A stretch of DNA of 64,000 nucleotides from Phymatolithon calcareum (taxonomy: Eukaryota; Rhodophyta; Florideophyceae; Hapalidiales): NCBI GenBank assembly GCA_977006965.1, contig OZ345360.1, positions 3,038,001-3,102,000 on the forward strand, read 5' to 3'. Below the pieces are notes generated by a model. The model ran no database searches. It was not told where the DNA came from and worked only from the letters and a program-made list of their open reading frames with translations. The translations under genes and the position numbers were made by a program. This document shows, one piece after another, positions 33,784 to 45,640 of the stretch. How positions within the stretch are numbered: the stretch's first letter is position 1; every line of letters starts with the position of its first letter.

Positions 33784-35550
33784 CTAAGACATCTGATCTT
33801 CTCTCGAACGAAGAGCTTCTAATTGACCAAAGTTGTCCATAACGATCTTAAGAATACTTTCATCGTATTTTCGGTGAATACAGTGAGAAGATTTGATTGC
33901 CAATAGTACAGATTCGCTGAAAATGATTTCAATAACTTGGTTAGCAAATTTGCGCTGCATTCGTGACAGAATTTCCATAGCAGCAGACTAGGCGCTATCC
34001 GAACAATTCTGTAGAATACCTGATCGGAGAAAGTCGGTCAAATTAATGCACCGATCTTGCAACCTCATGTTTTCCATCAAAATGTCCTCTAAGAGTTGCA
34101 CAGAGTCTTCCGAGTTCCGATTCTGTACTCGGCACTCGCGGAAGATATATGGATCACTAAAAGAAGTCGTAGAAACTCTTCGACAGTCTTTCTCCGACCA
34201 CTGTTCTTTTCACGAGTGGTACCCAGTGCTTTGAACAAATTCACAGGCGTTAGAAGAGCTGGCTGGCATTCTGCCCAAATTGAGTTCAACTCAATTAGCA
34301 ACGTGAGGTCAGTTCGCTTATAAGAGTAGGACAATAAATCGCCAATAGTACAAACTTCCCTGAGAACAAAAACGGCGGCATTTGGATTCCACTTGCGAAG
34401 AGACTGCAAGCTTTGATCACCTTCTCCGAGCTGCTTGCGAGTCTTCTATCTGTCGAAGTGAAAGATGCCAGCCGCGGACAGGGTTCTAAGCTTCACAATT
34501 ACCAATTCCTTGGTGCACGCTCGACCAACAATAACATCTCAAGAAATGACTAACGTCTCAAGGCAAGCAAAGTACTGCGCAAACGACGCTTCTTCCATTG
34601 ATACCGTTGTGGTTCGTTACGATTGCAATTTACTAGGCCTTCTCAGTGCAGCTGCGGGTAACAGCGAATTTCTCTGGGTCACTGTCTCGTTCACTGCGTT
34701 TGAGATATTTTGAACACCGGTAGTATCGTCAAATAATGTATAAGCCTGTTTCCAAGAAGACTACAGCAACTACTCGAGGCCTTGAAAGCAGGACTCGCAA
34801 TTATCTCCTTGGTTTGTAAGAGCGGCATGCCAAAGATCGATTTCGTGACATGAGTATGCTAGGAAATGGTTTGTGGCTTGCAGAATGCACTAAACCAAGC
34901 TCCGTATCCTTGTAGATGTCACGAGTTTGAATTTTGACGCCACGCTACCTTGCGAGCGCAAAGAAAAACTTCTTTCCGAAAATGCTTTTCAATGGGCTTT
35001 CTCTTAAATCTGAAGGACATGCGCGAATTGTCGATTCTGTAACGATGATATCCTAACCACAGGCCTGCACAGAGAGCCAAATCACATACGTCTTTTTCTC
35101 GATAAACTCCTTTCGAAAGATCTTGCGATACGTCGAGGAAATGGAATCGACAGTGCCATCTCTTGGATACTTGCGATGCAATTTGTCGATAAATCGAAGT
35201 GGAGGAACAAGGGAAGAAGATTTCTGTGCGAACTAAGCATCTTTTTCTACGAACCGACAAAGCATGGTAGTTACCAGCACGCCCACACGTTGGACCAGAG
35301 CACTTTTATGGTTGAGAGTTCCTCCGAAGAAATAATGACTCACGAACGACGTGGTCAGATTTGATAATCGCTTGGCGCACATCATGATGACAGTTGATTT
35401 CGAAAAGAGAATAGGCAATTTTTGTTGAGCGCACCGACGATTTGGGATCGGGAATAGGGAGGAAGCTCGGATCTTGTTCGGTAATAGAGTAGGATCCTCG
35501 GGCGAATTGTTGTTGATGTTGCGAAGGAATAGGGAATGGAGTTGTTTCAT
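33784..35550 (-). pseudogene. Possible decayed minus-strand coding region, unknown family
   Basis: Successive overlapping minus-strand frames (35550-35233, 35260-34919, 34409-34089, 33978-33784) have protein-like composition. Examples are KRWHCRFHFLDVSQDLSKGV, DLALCAGLWLGYHRYRI, RKTVEEFLRLLLVIHI and KFANQVIEIIFSESVLLAIK. They could be pieces of one frameshifted gene, but no domain is recognised and the gaps lack support. The alternative is chance reading frames. Confidence 0.2.
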
Positions 35551-36987
35551 GAAGAAAAACTGGAGTACATCGGGAAAATATTTCGAGTTTTCACTTTGTC
35601 ATATACCTGCCGAACAACTTCTAAGGTAGACACTCGGAAGATGATTATATAGCCTCACCAAGTGCGCTCTAGAAAATCTAAAATCCTAAGCCAACTGCTA
35701 AAGCTGATTATGTTAAGTTCTAAAACATTAAACATTTTCTATGACTGGTTGTTTTTTATGAAACTCTTTTCTCAGTTGTGAAAACCCAAAATTTTAAATT
35801 TGGCCGCTAAAAAATTAATTTAATCTGTAATGCTTAATTGATAGACGCGTCGCACACGTGTAGATGCGTCAAATCATTTTGCATGCCGTCAAGTCAGGCG
35901 ATATCATTCAGCCGCCTAATCTGACGGACTCGCGCAGTACCTTCTGGGAGACTCACTGTCTCCCTTGACGATATCAGGAATCTTCCAAATTTTGGAAAGT
36001 CCTTGAAGATGACAACGGGTGGCACCGCCTCGCGAATATCTCGCTGTTTCGCGTTCTCCTTTCTGCCCTTAGGTCGTAAGCTGCGCGGTACGGAATTCAT
36101 GAAGATTACACGGGGCCAGTCCTTGCTTTTGTTAGGATGATATCGCGTATCTGCCAACGTTCCTTCCCTCTTTGTGGACTCAAGCTTCGTTCCGAAAAGA
36201 CACTGGCGTCGTTTATCTCAGCGTACTTGTCTCCACTTGCGTTTAATATCGCGACCATCGTATCAGGGAGCAATTAGTCCTTTCAAAATTCTGTTAAGTG
36301 CCGCCAAGCACGAGATCTTGTCAGTGCTATTGCGGAGGCATCGGATGGCCTCTCCCTTGACAATGGAAAGTTTCATGTGCTTTGCATGACTTGAATGCGC
36401 AGGAAGATAAAAGAAGCGGTTGGTAGCGTAGGAGACTGGCCTATCGTGTGCTCGCGCGTGTTCGTGTAGATGTATGATATCACTATCCGGTTAGCCGGCA
36501 ACGCTAGCGTAGACTGATAGGTATAATAGCAATACGTTGGCATTACAGGCGCGAGCGGCCTATCTAGGCCGCCGCACCGAGGATCACTAAAGGCAACAAA
36601 GCCACCTTGGGGCAAAGGGGTCTGGATCGGGGATCGCACTGCGGGGAGAAGGGTTAGCGACCCACTGCCCTGCCCTGCCTCGCCGTGACGGTATCCCGTG
36701 CTCCACCTACACTACTACGCGTTGGGATCGGCCCGGGCCGGTCGATCTACCGCTCGACTACGGCCCCGAGGGGCAGGACTGGACGCGTCGCCTCACCGCG
36801 TCGCGCCTAGGCGCTGCCCACTGTGCTGGCCTGCTACGACTAGGCTCCCGCTCTGCCACGCTACCGCCCGGATCGCGCAGCCGCACGCACCGACGTTCTC
36901 CTTGTGTTTTCGCTCCTTTGCGCTTTCCTACAGTAGTCTCCCGACCTAGAAGGTCCCGACTCGTCGGACGCCGCGCACGGCCTACGT
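35551..36987. other. Intergenic, AT-rich then GC-rich leader of the Ty3 element
   Basis: Up to about 36480 the stretch is host-like with no gene. From there GC rises sharply, and it probably belongs to the 5' LTR/leader of the chromovirus-type element. I could not match it to sequence downstream of 46420, so the LTR limits are not defined. Confidence 0.4.
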
Positions 36988-38169
36988 GTGCCGCGAGCAC
37001 TTTCTGGGCCGAGGCCCCTTTCCATGTCGACCAGATCTGAACTATCTAACCATTCCCTCCGACCTACCCCTTCAAGCCGTGCCCGTGTTGTCCCGCCGTT
37101 GGACGCCGTCTCGTCGCGCCTTTACCCCGGCCGCCTCGTTTCCGCTGAGGTGCGCCGAAGCGCGACGACAGCGCCACCGCCCGAGAGGCGACTTTCGCCG
37201 AGGCGGCGTACCAGGTCAGCACCGGCTTCCGAGGAACCCAGATCTCCAGGTATGGAGTTCCGACATCTGCCCGCTCCTGCTGAAGAGCGAGAACCGCAGT
37301 TTCCGCCTGTTTCTTTAGGACCACATGCCTTTTCGCAAACGAGGCTCACCACCCAGCCGGTCGCCGTATCGGCAACCCAAGTACCCCCAGGACTTAAAGC
37401 CCTGAGGACGACACCGGCCGCCACGATGGCAGCCACCCCTGGCCCGTCGCAGGCGCGACCCAGAACGGCGACTGCTCCTCCTTTTTCGGCACACACGACT
37501 ACCTGGCCACCGCCTCCCCCGGCGCCCGTTTTTTCCGTTGCGGCCCCGGGCATGGAGCTCGCAATCGGCCAAGCCGTGGACGCGGCCTTTCACCGCTGGT
37601 TCCTTGCCCAGCAGGCCGCAGAGCAGCAACGCTTCTAACAGTTGCGCCAGTGGATCGCCGAAGGACTCCGAGACCACGAGGAGCGCCTACGGGCGGACCT
37701 CGAGGTGGAGTATTCCACGCGACGGGACCACCTTTCTCTCCGGGTGGAGTTCGCCAGGCTCCGCCAGTTAGTTTCCAGACCCCGGGACCGCTTCCCGGAA
37801 CGCCGACGCTTCGGCGCGGGCCGCGGCCCAAGCCCCGAGCGGCATGTCCACCCGGACGACGAGGCGTTCGAGTTCCCATTCGCCAACCCAGAGGCCCACC
37901 ACTACACCAAAAATGGAATTTAGTGTCCCAGGGTTGGCACTGTAAGAATAACCATATCGTAAGTTGTACGAGGGGTCCTATAGGGGTTGTAATACTCCAT
38001 GAGCTCTGAGAACGTTTCCAAATAAATAAAAATATCGCCCTACAAAATAAAAATTGTCTCTGAAACTTTCAATAGGCTCCTCCTCCAAAATACGTTAGAT
38101 CTTACAGAAGCTGCAAGATTATCTACTTGGAAGCACTTTATTTTATATACGAAACATAACTCCCATTGA

Positions 38170-38275
38170 AGCAAGGTAGCCGAATGGACTCACATAAATT
38201 CCGGGAATCTGGATAGTCGGTTATCTGTGCGGAGTGATGTGTCATGAGGTCTCGGGTTCAATCTTCTAGGCAGGG
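38170..38275 (+). other. Possible tRNA-derived SINE-like promoter inside the pogo-like element
   Basis: TAGCCGAATGGA at 38177-38188 resembles an RNA polymerase III A box, and GGTTCAATCTT at 38255-38265 a B box. The spacing is long for a tRNA, and no complete cloverleaf forms. Confidence 0.25.
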
Positions 38276-38817
38276 GCGAAACAGACATTAATTTGTCCTA
38301 TACGCGAGATCCAAAGAGGGTTGTTTGGGAAATGCTCAGTCGCATAGTGTCAGCGCAGGTAAACGCCACTCATTGAAAATGTCGCCAGATGGATAGCTTA
38401 CTTCTAAAACCTTCCTTTTTTAATTTTTTCTTAATTTACACACAAAATGGCGCTAATGATAGAATTTGAAGATGCTGACTTCCTGAAAGCTGGCTCTTAA
38501 GATAACGCGTCATGACAAAAATCGTTTCAGGAAACAGGCCCCGTTTACAGTAATGCTATTGACCAACGGCGCTGCTCCTCGAAGCATCAGAGTCAGCTCG
38601 GTGTGTTTAGAAATGATGGTGCAGAATCATTGAATGATATGGCCTTTCATATACTTTCCATATAGAATGTATCAATATGCATTAGTTAAGCGTTGTTGCG
38701 CTTATGCATGAGTAAAGCATATAAGGACTAAATCTCTTCCGAGAGTCGCAGATAGCCCCACTCAACCATTCCACCATACTCTCGATCTTGCAAAGCGCCG
38801 CTCGTTTGAGACCGAGA

Positions 38818-40365
38818 ATGTCCAACTCCGTCACCAATGTACCGCCCTCAACCAATCAACATCACCCATCTTCTTGTCGGAGGACCCACGTTGTTTCAAC
38901 TAAGTCCCAAAGGAAGGCAGTTATTCTATGGATGATTAACGAGGTCGAAACCTCGGGAAGTGATGACGCAATTTGCGCTCGCACTGTGCAGCACTTTCCA
39001 ACCATCTTCCGAGTAACGGATATGAAGTCATATGGAGCCTATCGGAAGAAAGCAATCCGTTGGTGGAACAGTCGCCAATCTTATCTTCAAAAACTGACCA
39101 CACCAGAGGATAAGGCTATGTTCATCCAATCAAGACGTTCCATTGGAGTTTCGCAAAGACGTGTGCCTATCAAAGCTTTAACTGGTCGTGGAAGAAAGCG
39201 ATATGCATGGGTGGACTATTTACACTCTGTCCTACTGGAAGAATTTGAAAGACTGAGCGCTGCTGGTGTCCACTTAAGCAGACGGCTTTTGAAACATATT
39301 GCACTCCGTACACTCTCCGACCCCACATCTCCATTCGTGTCAACCGACCTTGACGATCGTACTCATCGCCCAATCATTACATATGTGACGGACAACTGGA
39401 TCCAATCGTTCAGGAACAGATGCAACATCGTCATACGAAAGCAGTCCGGCTCTTTGCAACGGTGCAACGCCCATAACATATACACCGAGAAGTTGATTTC
39501 CCATCATCTCGGCCAATTGGAGCGCGAATTTTCAGATGGTGTGCTGGACGAGAACATGGTGGAGAACATGGATGAGACGCACTTTATTTTTAACATGGAT
39601 GACCATTACTCTCTTGGAGTGTATGGATGCAAGAAACTGAACTATGCGGACGTTGTCTCAGGCGGGGAAGGTATGACTATGGTTTTGCGTATCAGTGGAG
39701 GAGTGAACGCCAAAATTGAAGCACCATTTATGATTTTTCGCAACAGGAACCGAAACTATCCCATACTGGGTGTTCCTGACAATGTACCCGGAGTTTCATA
39801 CAGAACCGGGCCGAGGGGTTGGATGGACAAAAATGTTTTCAACCAGTGGTTAAACGAACCGCGAGCCATTTCAAGTGACCCTATTGGTCGGACGAGATCC
39901 TTGTTCATGGACAATTGCTCTGGTCACAATGAAACGCCGCAACAGGTGGAATCATTGAACTCTATCAACACTAAGATTCGGTATCTTCCACCGAACAGCA
40001 CGCATATGTGTCAGCCTTTGGATTCTTTTGTTATTCAAAAAATCAAGGCTGTATGGCGAGAGGAATGGGAGGCAGAGAAATTGCAGCGCATGGAAGAGGG
40101 AGATTGGGCATCCGGTCCAGATGCTTCCGGCAAACTCAACAACCCTGGTAAGACATATTATTTGAAACTCGCGGTGCGATGCGTGGAAAAGGTGAACAGC
40201 ATGCAGGATGAAAACGGTATTCCGATTGTACGCAAGGCTATGATACGTTGTGGTCTTGCACTAGATACAGATGGAACGTGGAAAAAGGAGCAGCTGTTCG
40301 ATTACTTGCAAGACATTGTTGAAAAACACCCTGAGGAATACTGTGGCCTTGTTCCTGAATATTGA
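38818..40365 (+). CDS. Pogo-like transposase, 515 aa, DDE_1 family
   Basis: Open from the first ATG at 38818 (MSNSVTNVPPSTN) to 40365. Residues ~25-150 are a basic, helix-turn-helix-type DNA-binding region. The DDE_1 core is clear: VENMDETHFIFNMD (first Asp), TRSLFMDNCSGHNETP (second Asp), then IRYLPPNSTHMCQPLDSFVI (third acidic residue, Asp, in the QPLD motif) followed by QKIKAVWREEW. This is the order in pogo/Tigger-type transposases. Length and lack of stops suggest a recent insertion that may still be active. It is the only complete transposase gene in the window. It should bind the 12-bp ends at 37921 and 40499 and catalyse excision and integration. Confidence 0.9.
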   Translation: MSNSVTNVPPSTNQHHPSSCRRTHVVSTKSQRKAVILWMINEVETSGSDDAICARTVQHFPTIFRVTDMKSYGAYRKKAIRWWNSRQSYLQKLTTPEDKAMFIQSRRSIGVSQRRVPIKALTGRGRKRYAWVDYLHSVLLEEFERLSAAGVHLSRRLLKHIALRTLSDPTSPFVSTDLDDRTHRPIITYVTDNWIQSFRNRCNIVIRKQSGSLQRCNAHNIYTEKLISHHLGQLEREFSDGVLDENMVENMDETHFIFNMDDHYSLGVYGCKKLNYADVVSGGEGMTMVLRISGGVNAKIEAPFMIFRNRNRNYPILGVPDNVPGVSYRTGPRGWMDKNVFNQWLNEPRAISSDPIGRTRSLFMDNCSGHNETPQQVESLNSINTKIRYLPPNSTHMCQPLDSFVIQKIKAVWREEWEAEKLQRMEEGDWASGPDASGKLNNPGKTYYLKLAVRCVEKVNSMQDENGIPIVRKAMIRCGLALDTDGTWKKEQLFDYLQDIVEKHPEEYCGLVPEY

Positions 40366-42142
40366 AATAAAGAAAAAGTGAAACAAATTTACAGCGTTCT
40401 TTCATCAATTTTTGTAAAATGTTGCTGCTCACTTCCCGCGAGCTTCTTTTCGAGTATTACTGTAAAGTCCTTTGCTATTGAATTTTACCTGGGACACTAA
40501 ATTCCAGTTTTGATGTACCGGCGAGACTACGACCGCCGGCACGATCCGCCGAGGCGATATGCGGCTAGGCGCCAAGAGGACCTCGCATCACACCTTAGGG
40601 AGATCGAGCCGAGCGATCCGCGCTTTACCCGCCTCGTGTCGTACCGGCGGTGTCGGCTCAATGATCGCAACCCGGACACGGGGCCGGAGGTGTCGCGCAA
40701 CATCGGCCTTTGGTCCCGACGTCTCGACTCGATCATGGAGAAGCACGTCTTCTCCGGGCAGCACCCGATCGCTTCGCTCCGTTTTCTTGCCGCCTTCCAG
40801 CGGGCGCTCAACAACGAAAGCGTCCCTGAAGGTGCGGCTGTCCGCATCTGGCCGCGGTTTTTGACTGGCGATGCGCTGGAACTCTTTAACCAGCAGACGG
40901 AAGACGGGCACGCCGACCTCGGTGGGTTCACCTCGTCGCCGGAGGCGGTGAACTTTTTCCTCCGAACATATGCCAAGGACCGGTACCTCGAGGACGCGGT
41001 GGAGCGCCTCGATCGCATGCAACAGACCGAGACCGAGACGGTCACGGCCTTTTAGAACCGCATGCGCACCGCGGCACGCGACCTGGCCGGCGAATTCTCG
41101 CAACAGGAACTAATGACAAAGTTCCAGCGGGGTCTGCACCCCAACATCCACGCACTCCTTAGGGAGCAGCGGAGGGAATTCATGGGCCCCAATGCGTTTG
41201 CAGAGTACTCCAGCCGCGCGGCCGCCATCGGTGAGGCGCACCAGTCCCTCGCTGGAGGCGCAGCCCGCGGGCACGCGCCCTGCTCTAGGACGCCGAGGAG
41301 CCGCCTCGCGGCTTGCTACATCCGAGGGCGACAACCCCCAGAGGGGACCCGGTGGCTCTTGCCGGAGCAGCGTCCGGTGGAAACAACGACGCCCAGTTGA
41401 CGGTGACCCCTCGCCCCGAGTATTCAGACTATGCTCCGGACGCGGCTTCCGTCGCCGCGAGCTGGTCCACCGCTCCGAGGGAGCCTCCCACCCCGACCGC
41501 GGAGTCCAGCGTCTGGTACTCCGCGCCCCCGGGACCCGACACTCCGGACACCGCCCTCCTGGTCGGGCAAGACGGCAACCGGCGCGCCCCGCGACCGCGA
41601 GGTCCACCCGCGCGCGGGACGTCCACCCGGTTCATGGTGGACGTGTACTTCACCTGCTACGTTTTGGGGCACCGCAGCCTTGACTACCCGCATCGCGATC
41701 CGGTAACCTGGGACGCGCCTTTCCAGGAGTGGGTGACGGCCAACTTCGGCCGCCTCGCACCCGAGTACTGGGACTGGCTAACGTCCATCGGGCGGGCGCC
41801 CGGCCAACAACATCGGCCCCGCGCTAAATCCCGCGCCTCCTCCCGCGGCAGCGTAACCTCTGCCGCGGGCACCGCCGCCTCCACCGGCAACCGGAACGGA
41901 ACCTCCAAGTCCTGCCAAGACCGTCGCAGCCCCGCCTTTAAACTTATTTGGGATCCGGGCCGCGACACCGTCGGTTCCGACGAACCGCGGCTCGCGACCC
42001 CTCCTAATAGTCTTCCTGACCAGGCGGGCTCGGCACTCTCCACGCCGCGGCGCTGCCCGCGGCAAGCGCCCCGCAGGGCGGCGCTTAAAAATCGCCCTCA
42101 CTGCCCGCGTTCATTCTCAAGCTCCGCGGAGCCGGCGACGCC

Positions 42143-42858
42143 ATGCCGGCCGCGGCCACGCGGGCCAAACCTGCCACACACCCAGCGGGATGGGACGAAC
42201 TCGCTTGGCACATGCACCCTCCGTTAGTCAACCTCATCTTGCCGTTCCCAAAAGCACGCAGGTCGCACAATGCCACCTTACCTGAAAGCTCCGAGGGGCA
42301 GGGGGCAGCTCGCCCATTCGGTCTCCCAGACCACGTCTCGCTCGCCGAGTACCGCGCGAACCCTGTTTGCGCACTCTCGTGGTTCAATTACAAGGTCGAT
42401 GCGCGCATCGGTCCGAACGCGGAGTCACAGGCACAGCAGTTGACGGTCGTGGATACCGGGCCGGCCCCAACCTGATCCGCGCCGCACTTGTCCCGCCCGA
42501 TGTCCTTCGTAACATGGACACCGAGCGCGAGTTGGTTAACCTCTCCAGTGCCTCGAATCACAGGTTGGACATCCTCGGCATTGTACAGCTCATCGTCACG
42601 GTTGCCTCCCAGGTCAACCGCATGCCATTCGTGGTAGTTCGGCAGCTCGGCGCGAACGCCATCCTTGGATGCCCCTACACGGACTCGGCCGTAGAGGACA
42701 TCAAGTGTCAGAAACGAGGCGTTCTTCTCCGTAACGGTGACTTCGTGCCCATCGTCCGCCGCCGCGCCGCGGCGCCCATCGCGAGCTCCCCGAGCGGAAG
42801 ACCGTCCGCACTCGGGCCTAATCGTCGCACACAGCGCTTCGCTGTGCTCGCCGCGTAG
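42143..42858 (+). pseudogene. Retropepsin-like protease of the GC-rich Ty3 element
   Basis: The frame ending at 42475 contains QQLTVVDTG, the catalytic D-T-G. A one-base frameshift follows, and the next frame continues AGPNLIRAALVPPDVL, then FVVVRQLGANAILGCPYTDS, which matches the hydrophobic-I-L-G flap end of retropepsins. A second frameshift near 42850 precedes the reverse-transcriptase frame. The enzyme would process the polyprotein, but as sequenced the frame is broken. Confidence 0.65.
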
Positions 42859-42877
42859 TTCTCGCACCCCAGTCGGA

Positions 42878-45640
42878 AACACCTGTACCGGTCATCTGTT
42901 CGAAAAACGGGCTTCGGCTCTTCGAGGCTGCTCCGCACCTCTTTGACTCCAAACGCATCCCCATGGCCAACGGGGTTGCGGACGTGCAGCCGGGAGTTCC
43001 CTTCGAAGTCCGCGTGGCCAACTTTACGGATCACCCCGTCGAGCTCCCGAAGCACATGCGCCTGGGATACACGGTCCCCGCGCCCTTCCAGGCCGACGCC
43101 GCGCTGCCGGTGATTTTCTCGGAGGGCGAGTCCCCGTCCTCGGCCGTGCCCCCGCGAGGGATCCCCCCACCCGTTGAGGAGGGGGTGGCCTTGTCAGTCG
43201 AGGACTTGGACCTTCCGGACTTGGACCAGGAGCAGTCCATCCCGGTACGCGACATGCTCCGGCAGTTTGCCTCGATGTGGCAAGGACGCTTAGGCGAGTT
43301 TCGAGGCACCCAACACCGCATCGACCTGCTCCCAGGAGCCCGCCCGGCGTTCTCACAGCCGTACCGGGCCGGACCGGAGTCCCGCAAGGTGATCCAGGCC
43401 AGCGTCGACGAGCTCCTCGCCAAGGACATCATCGAGCCGGCGAAGTCGCAATGGACGGCGCCGGTCGTCCTCGCGCCGAAACAGGACGGCACGCTCATGT
43501 TCTGCGTCGACTACCGCCGCCTCAACGCGGTCACCAAACGGGACGCCTACCCACTCCCACGCATGGAGGACTGCCTCGACAGCTTGGGCACAGACAAGTA
43601 CTTCACAGCAGTGGACTGCAACTCCGGGTTTTGGCAGATCCCCATCGCCCCGGAGGACCGGCACAAGACGGCGTTCGTCAGCAACGCAGGGGTCTTCCAA
43701 TGGAAGCGCATGCCCTTCGGGCTCATTAACGCCCCGGCGACCTTCCAGCGACTACTGGACCTCCTGCTAGCAGGCTATCGATGGAAGTCGTGCCTCGTCT
43801 ATGTTGATGACGTGGTAGTGTTCTCGTCGAGCTTTGGGGAACACCTCACACACGTGCAGGAGGTGCTCGAGGTCATCCGCGACGCCGTTCTGTCGCTCAA
43901 ACTGCCGAAGTGCAAGTTCTTGTCGCGTACGGTGGACTACCTCGGACACGTCGTGCGCATGGGCAAGCTTATGGTCGCCGAAAAGAACACGGCCGCCATC
44001 GAGGGCCTTCAGTTCCCGCGCACGCAGACGCAGCTCCGCTCGTTTATGGGCATGTGCAACGTCTATCGACGCTTCGTTCCCAATTTCGCGCGCGTCGCGG
44101 CGCCTCTGAACCGTCTTCTCCGGAAGGGCGCTCCCACCGAGTTACTACGGCCACTGCCGGAGCAGAAGGAAGCCTTCGAGCTACTCAAGGCGGCCCTCAG
44201 GGCACCTCCAGTCTTGCGCCTCCCACATCCGGACCGGCCGTACTCCGTGGACACGGACGCCTGCAACGAGCAGATCGGGTGTGCGCTGTTCCAGACCGAC
44301 GAATCGGGCACCCGTCATCGACTGGGCTTCTGGAGCCGGACGCTCTCCGCGCCGGAGCGCAACTACAGCGCCACCGAGCGCGAGGCTCTCGCTGTCGTCT
44401 TGGCCGTGCAGATTCTCCGCCCGTATCTTGAACGACGGCACTTCACGGTCCACACTGATCATGCCGCGCTCAAGTGGATGATGGACTTGGCGGATGTCAG
44501 CGGACGGCTGGCGCGCTGGCGCTTGCGCCTCCTGCAGTTCGATGTTAGCATCCAATACCGGCGAGGGGCGGAGAACACCATCGCGGACGCCATCTCGCGC
44601 TTGCCCACGTACGGCACGACCGAAACCCCGCCCGAGCTGGAGATCCCGTGTTTGATGGTCATGGACCATGCGGTTAGCCGCCGTGACGTCCCCCGCGTCG
44701 TCTGGACCGACCGCGTCGACTCCGGCTCGTGGGCGTCCGCCGACTGGGACCCCTTCCCGGACACGGACGGGTGCCGCGGCGACTGTTACTGCCCCGGCTG
44801 TGCCCGCGAGCGGTACTATGTTAACGCTGCTGAATTCTCCCTCTTGACGATGGACGAGGCCGACCCGTTCTGCCGGCGCGTACGGGATCCCGCTGCGGCG
44901 GCGCCGCCCGACTTCACCGAGGATGGGCGGGGACTGGTTGTCCGGGTAGCGCCGATCGACGGCGCACGGCGGATCTTCTTGCCGGAAACCCTCCGCCCTA
45001 GGGCGCTTCACTTGGCGCACCACACGCCGGCAGCCGGCCACCCGGGAGTCATGCGCCAGTACTATACGATGCGTCGCACATTCTACTGGCCCGGCATGCA
45101 GGCAGATATTCGGCGCGCCTCGAAGGCTTGTCACCCCTGCTCGGTGGAGCGTACGAACCTCCGAACGCACCAGGCGCCCATGAAGTTGTTTCCCGCGACA
45201 GAGCGCTTGGAGTTTGTGGCCATCGACATCCTCGGCCCGCTCCCCCGCTCGGCGAAGAAGCATCAGTACCTGGTCGCCATCACGGATCGCTTCACCAAGC
45301 TGACGCGAGTGGTGCCTCTCGCCACGGTGACCGCCTTGGCGGTATGTAGGGCCTTCGTGGACCATTGGATTTTCGCCTACGGCGCACCGGCGCGGCTGCT
45401 CTCCGACAACGGTTCTCAATTCACCGCCCGGCTGTTCCAATTTGTGACTACCCAATTCGGGATCCGACACGCGTTCACGACTATCTACCATCCGCAGACG
45501 AACGGCCAAGCCGAGCGGTTCAACCGCACCCTGCTTGCCGGACTTCGCGCCTTTGTCGCGGAACATCCGCGGACGTGGCACGAGTACGCCGGTACCCGGA
45601 CCTACGCGTACAACACCCAGGTGCACAAGTCCACCGGGCA
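42878..45640 (+). pseudogene. pol: Pol of the GC-rich Ty3 element: RT, RNase H and integrase core
   Basis: One long open frame. RT: VDELLAKDIIEPAKSQWTAP, FCVDYRRLNAVTKRDAYPLP, FTAVDCNSGFWQIPI, MPFGLINAPATFQRL and CLVYVDDVVVFSSS (YVDD catalytic box). RNase H: SVDTDACNEQIGCALFQTD and YSATEREALAVVLAV, then FTVHTDHAALKWMM. Integrase: an HHCC-type finger (HHTPAAGHPGVMRQ then ACHPC), FVAIDILGPLPRS (first Asp), RLLSDNGSQFTARLF (second Asp) and HPQTNGQAERFNRTL (Glu). The frame is lost near 45640, just before the C-terminal integrase part. This region itself is free of stops, so decay is recent or slow. Confidence 0.9.

Larger units (their letters stand above)
37921..40499 (+). mobile_element. Pogo-like DNA transposon nested in gag
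   Basis: The ends are TAGTGTCCCAGG at 37921 and its inverse CCTGGGACACTA ending at 40499. AATT flanks both sides (37917-37920 and 40500-40503). Removing the element with one AATT rejoins gag in frame with no stop, so a 4-bp duplication fits best. The alternative is a TA duplication inside a 14-bp palindromic target, but that leaves a TAA in gag. The element carries one intact transposase gene and a TATA-like CATATAAGG at about 38718-38726. Confidence 0.85.
36988..41400 (+). pseudogene. gag: gag of the GC-rich Ty3 element (interrupted)
   Basis: A Pro/Ser/Arg-rich N-terminal part runs to the TAA at 37636-37638, then QWIAEGLRDHEERLRADLEV up to 37920. After the nested transposon the same frame resumes at 40504 with a charged linker (RDYDRRHDPPRRY). 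The capsid-like core follows: NNESVPEGAAVRIWPRFLTG, SSPEAVNFFLRTYAKDRYLE and QQELMTKFQRGLHPNIHALL. This matches retrotransposon gag (UBN2/retrotrans_gag) architecture. A TAG at 41053-41055 replaces what is probably a Trp codon. Downstream, in another frame (41313-42227), FTCYVLGHRSLDYP is a knuckle that has lost ligands. Confidence 0.7.

Noticed and set aside
36700-36990. tRNA-like D-arm (GTAGTCGAGCGGTAGATCG) on the minus strand near 36750
   Set aside because: No T arm or acceptor stem follows; it is likely a chance match in GC-rich retroelement leader sequence.
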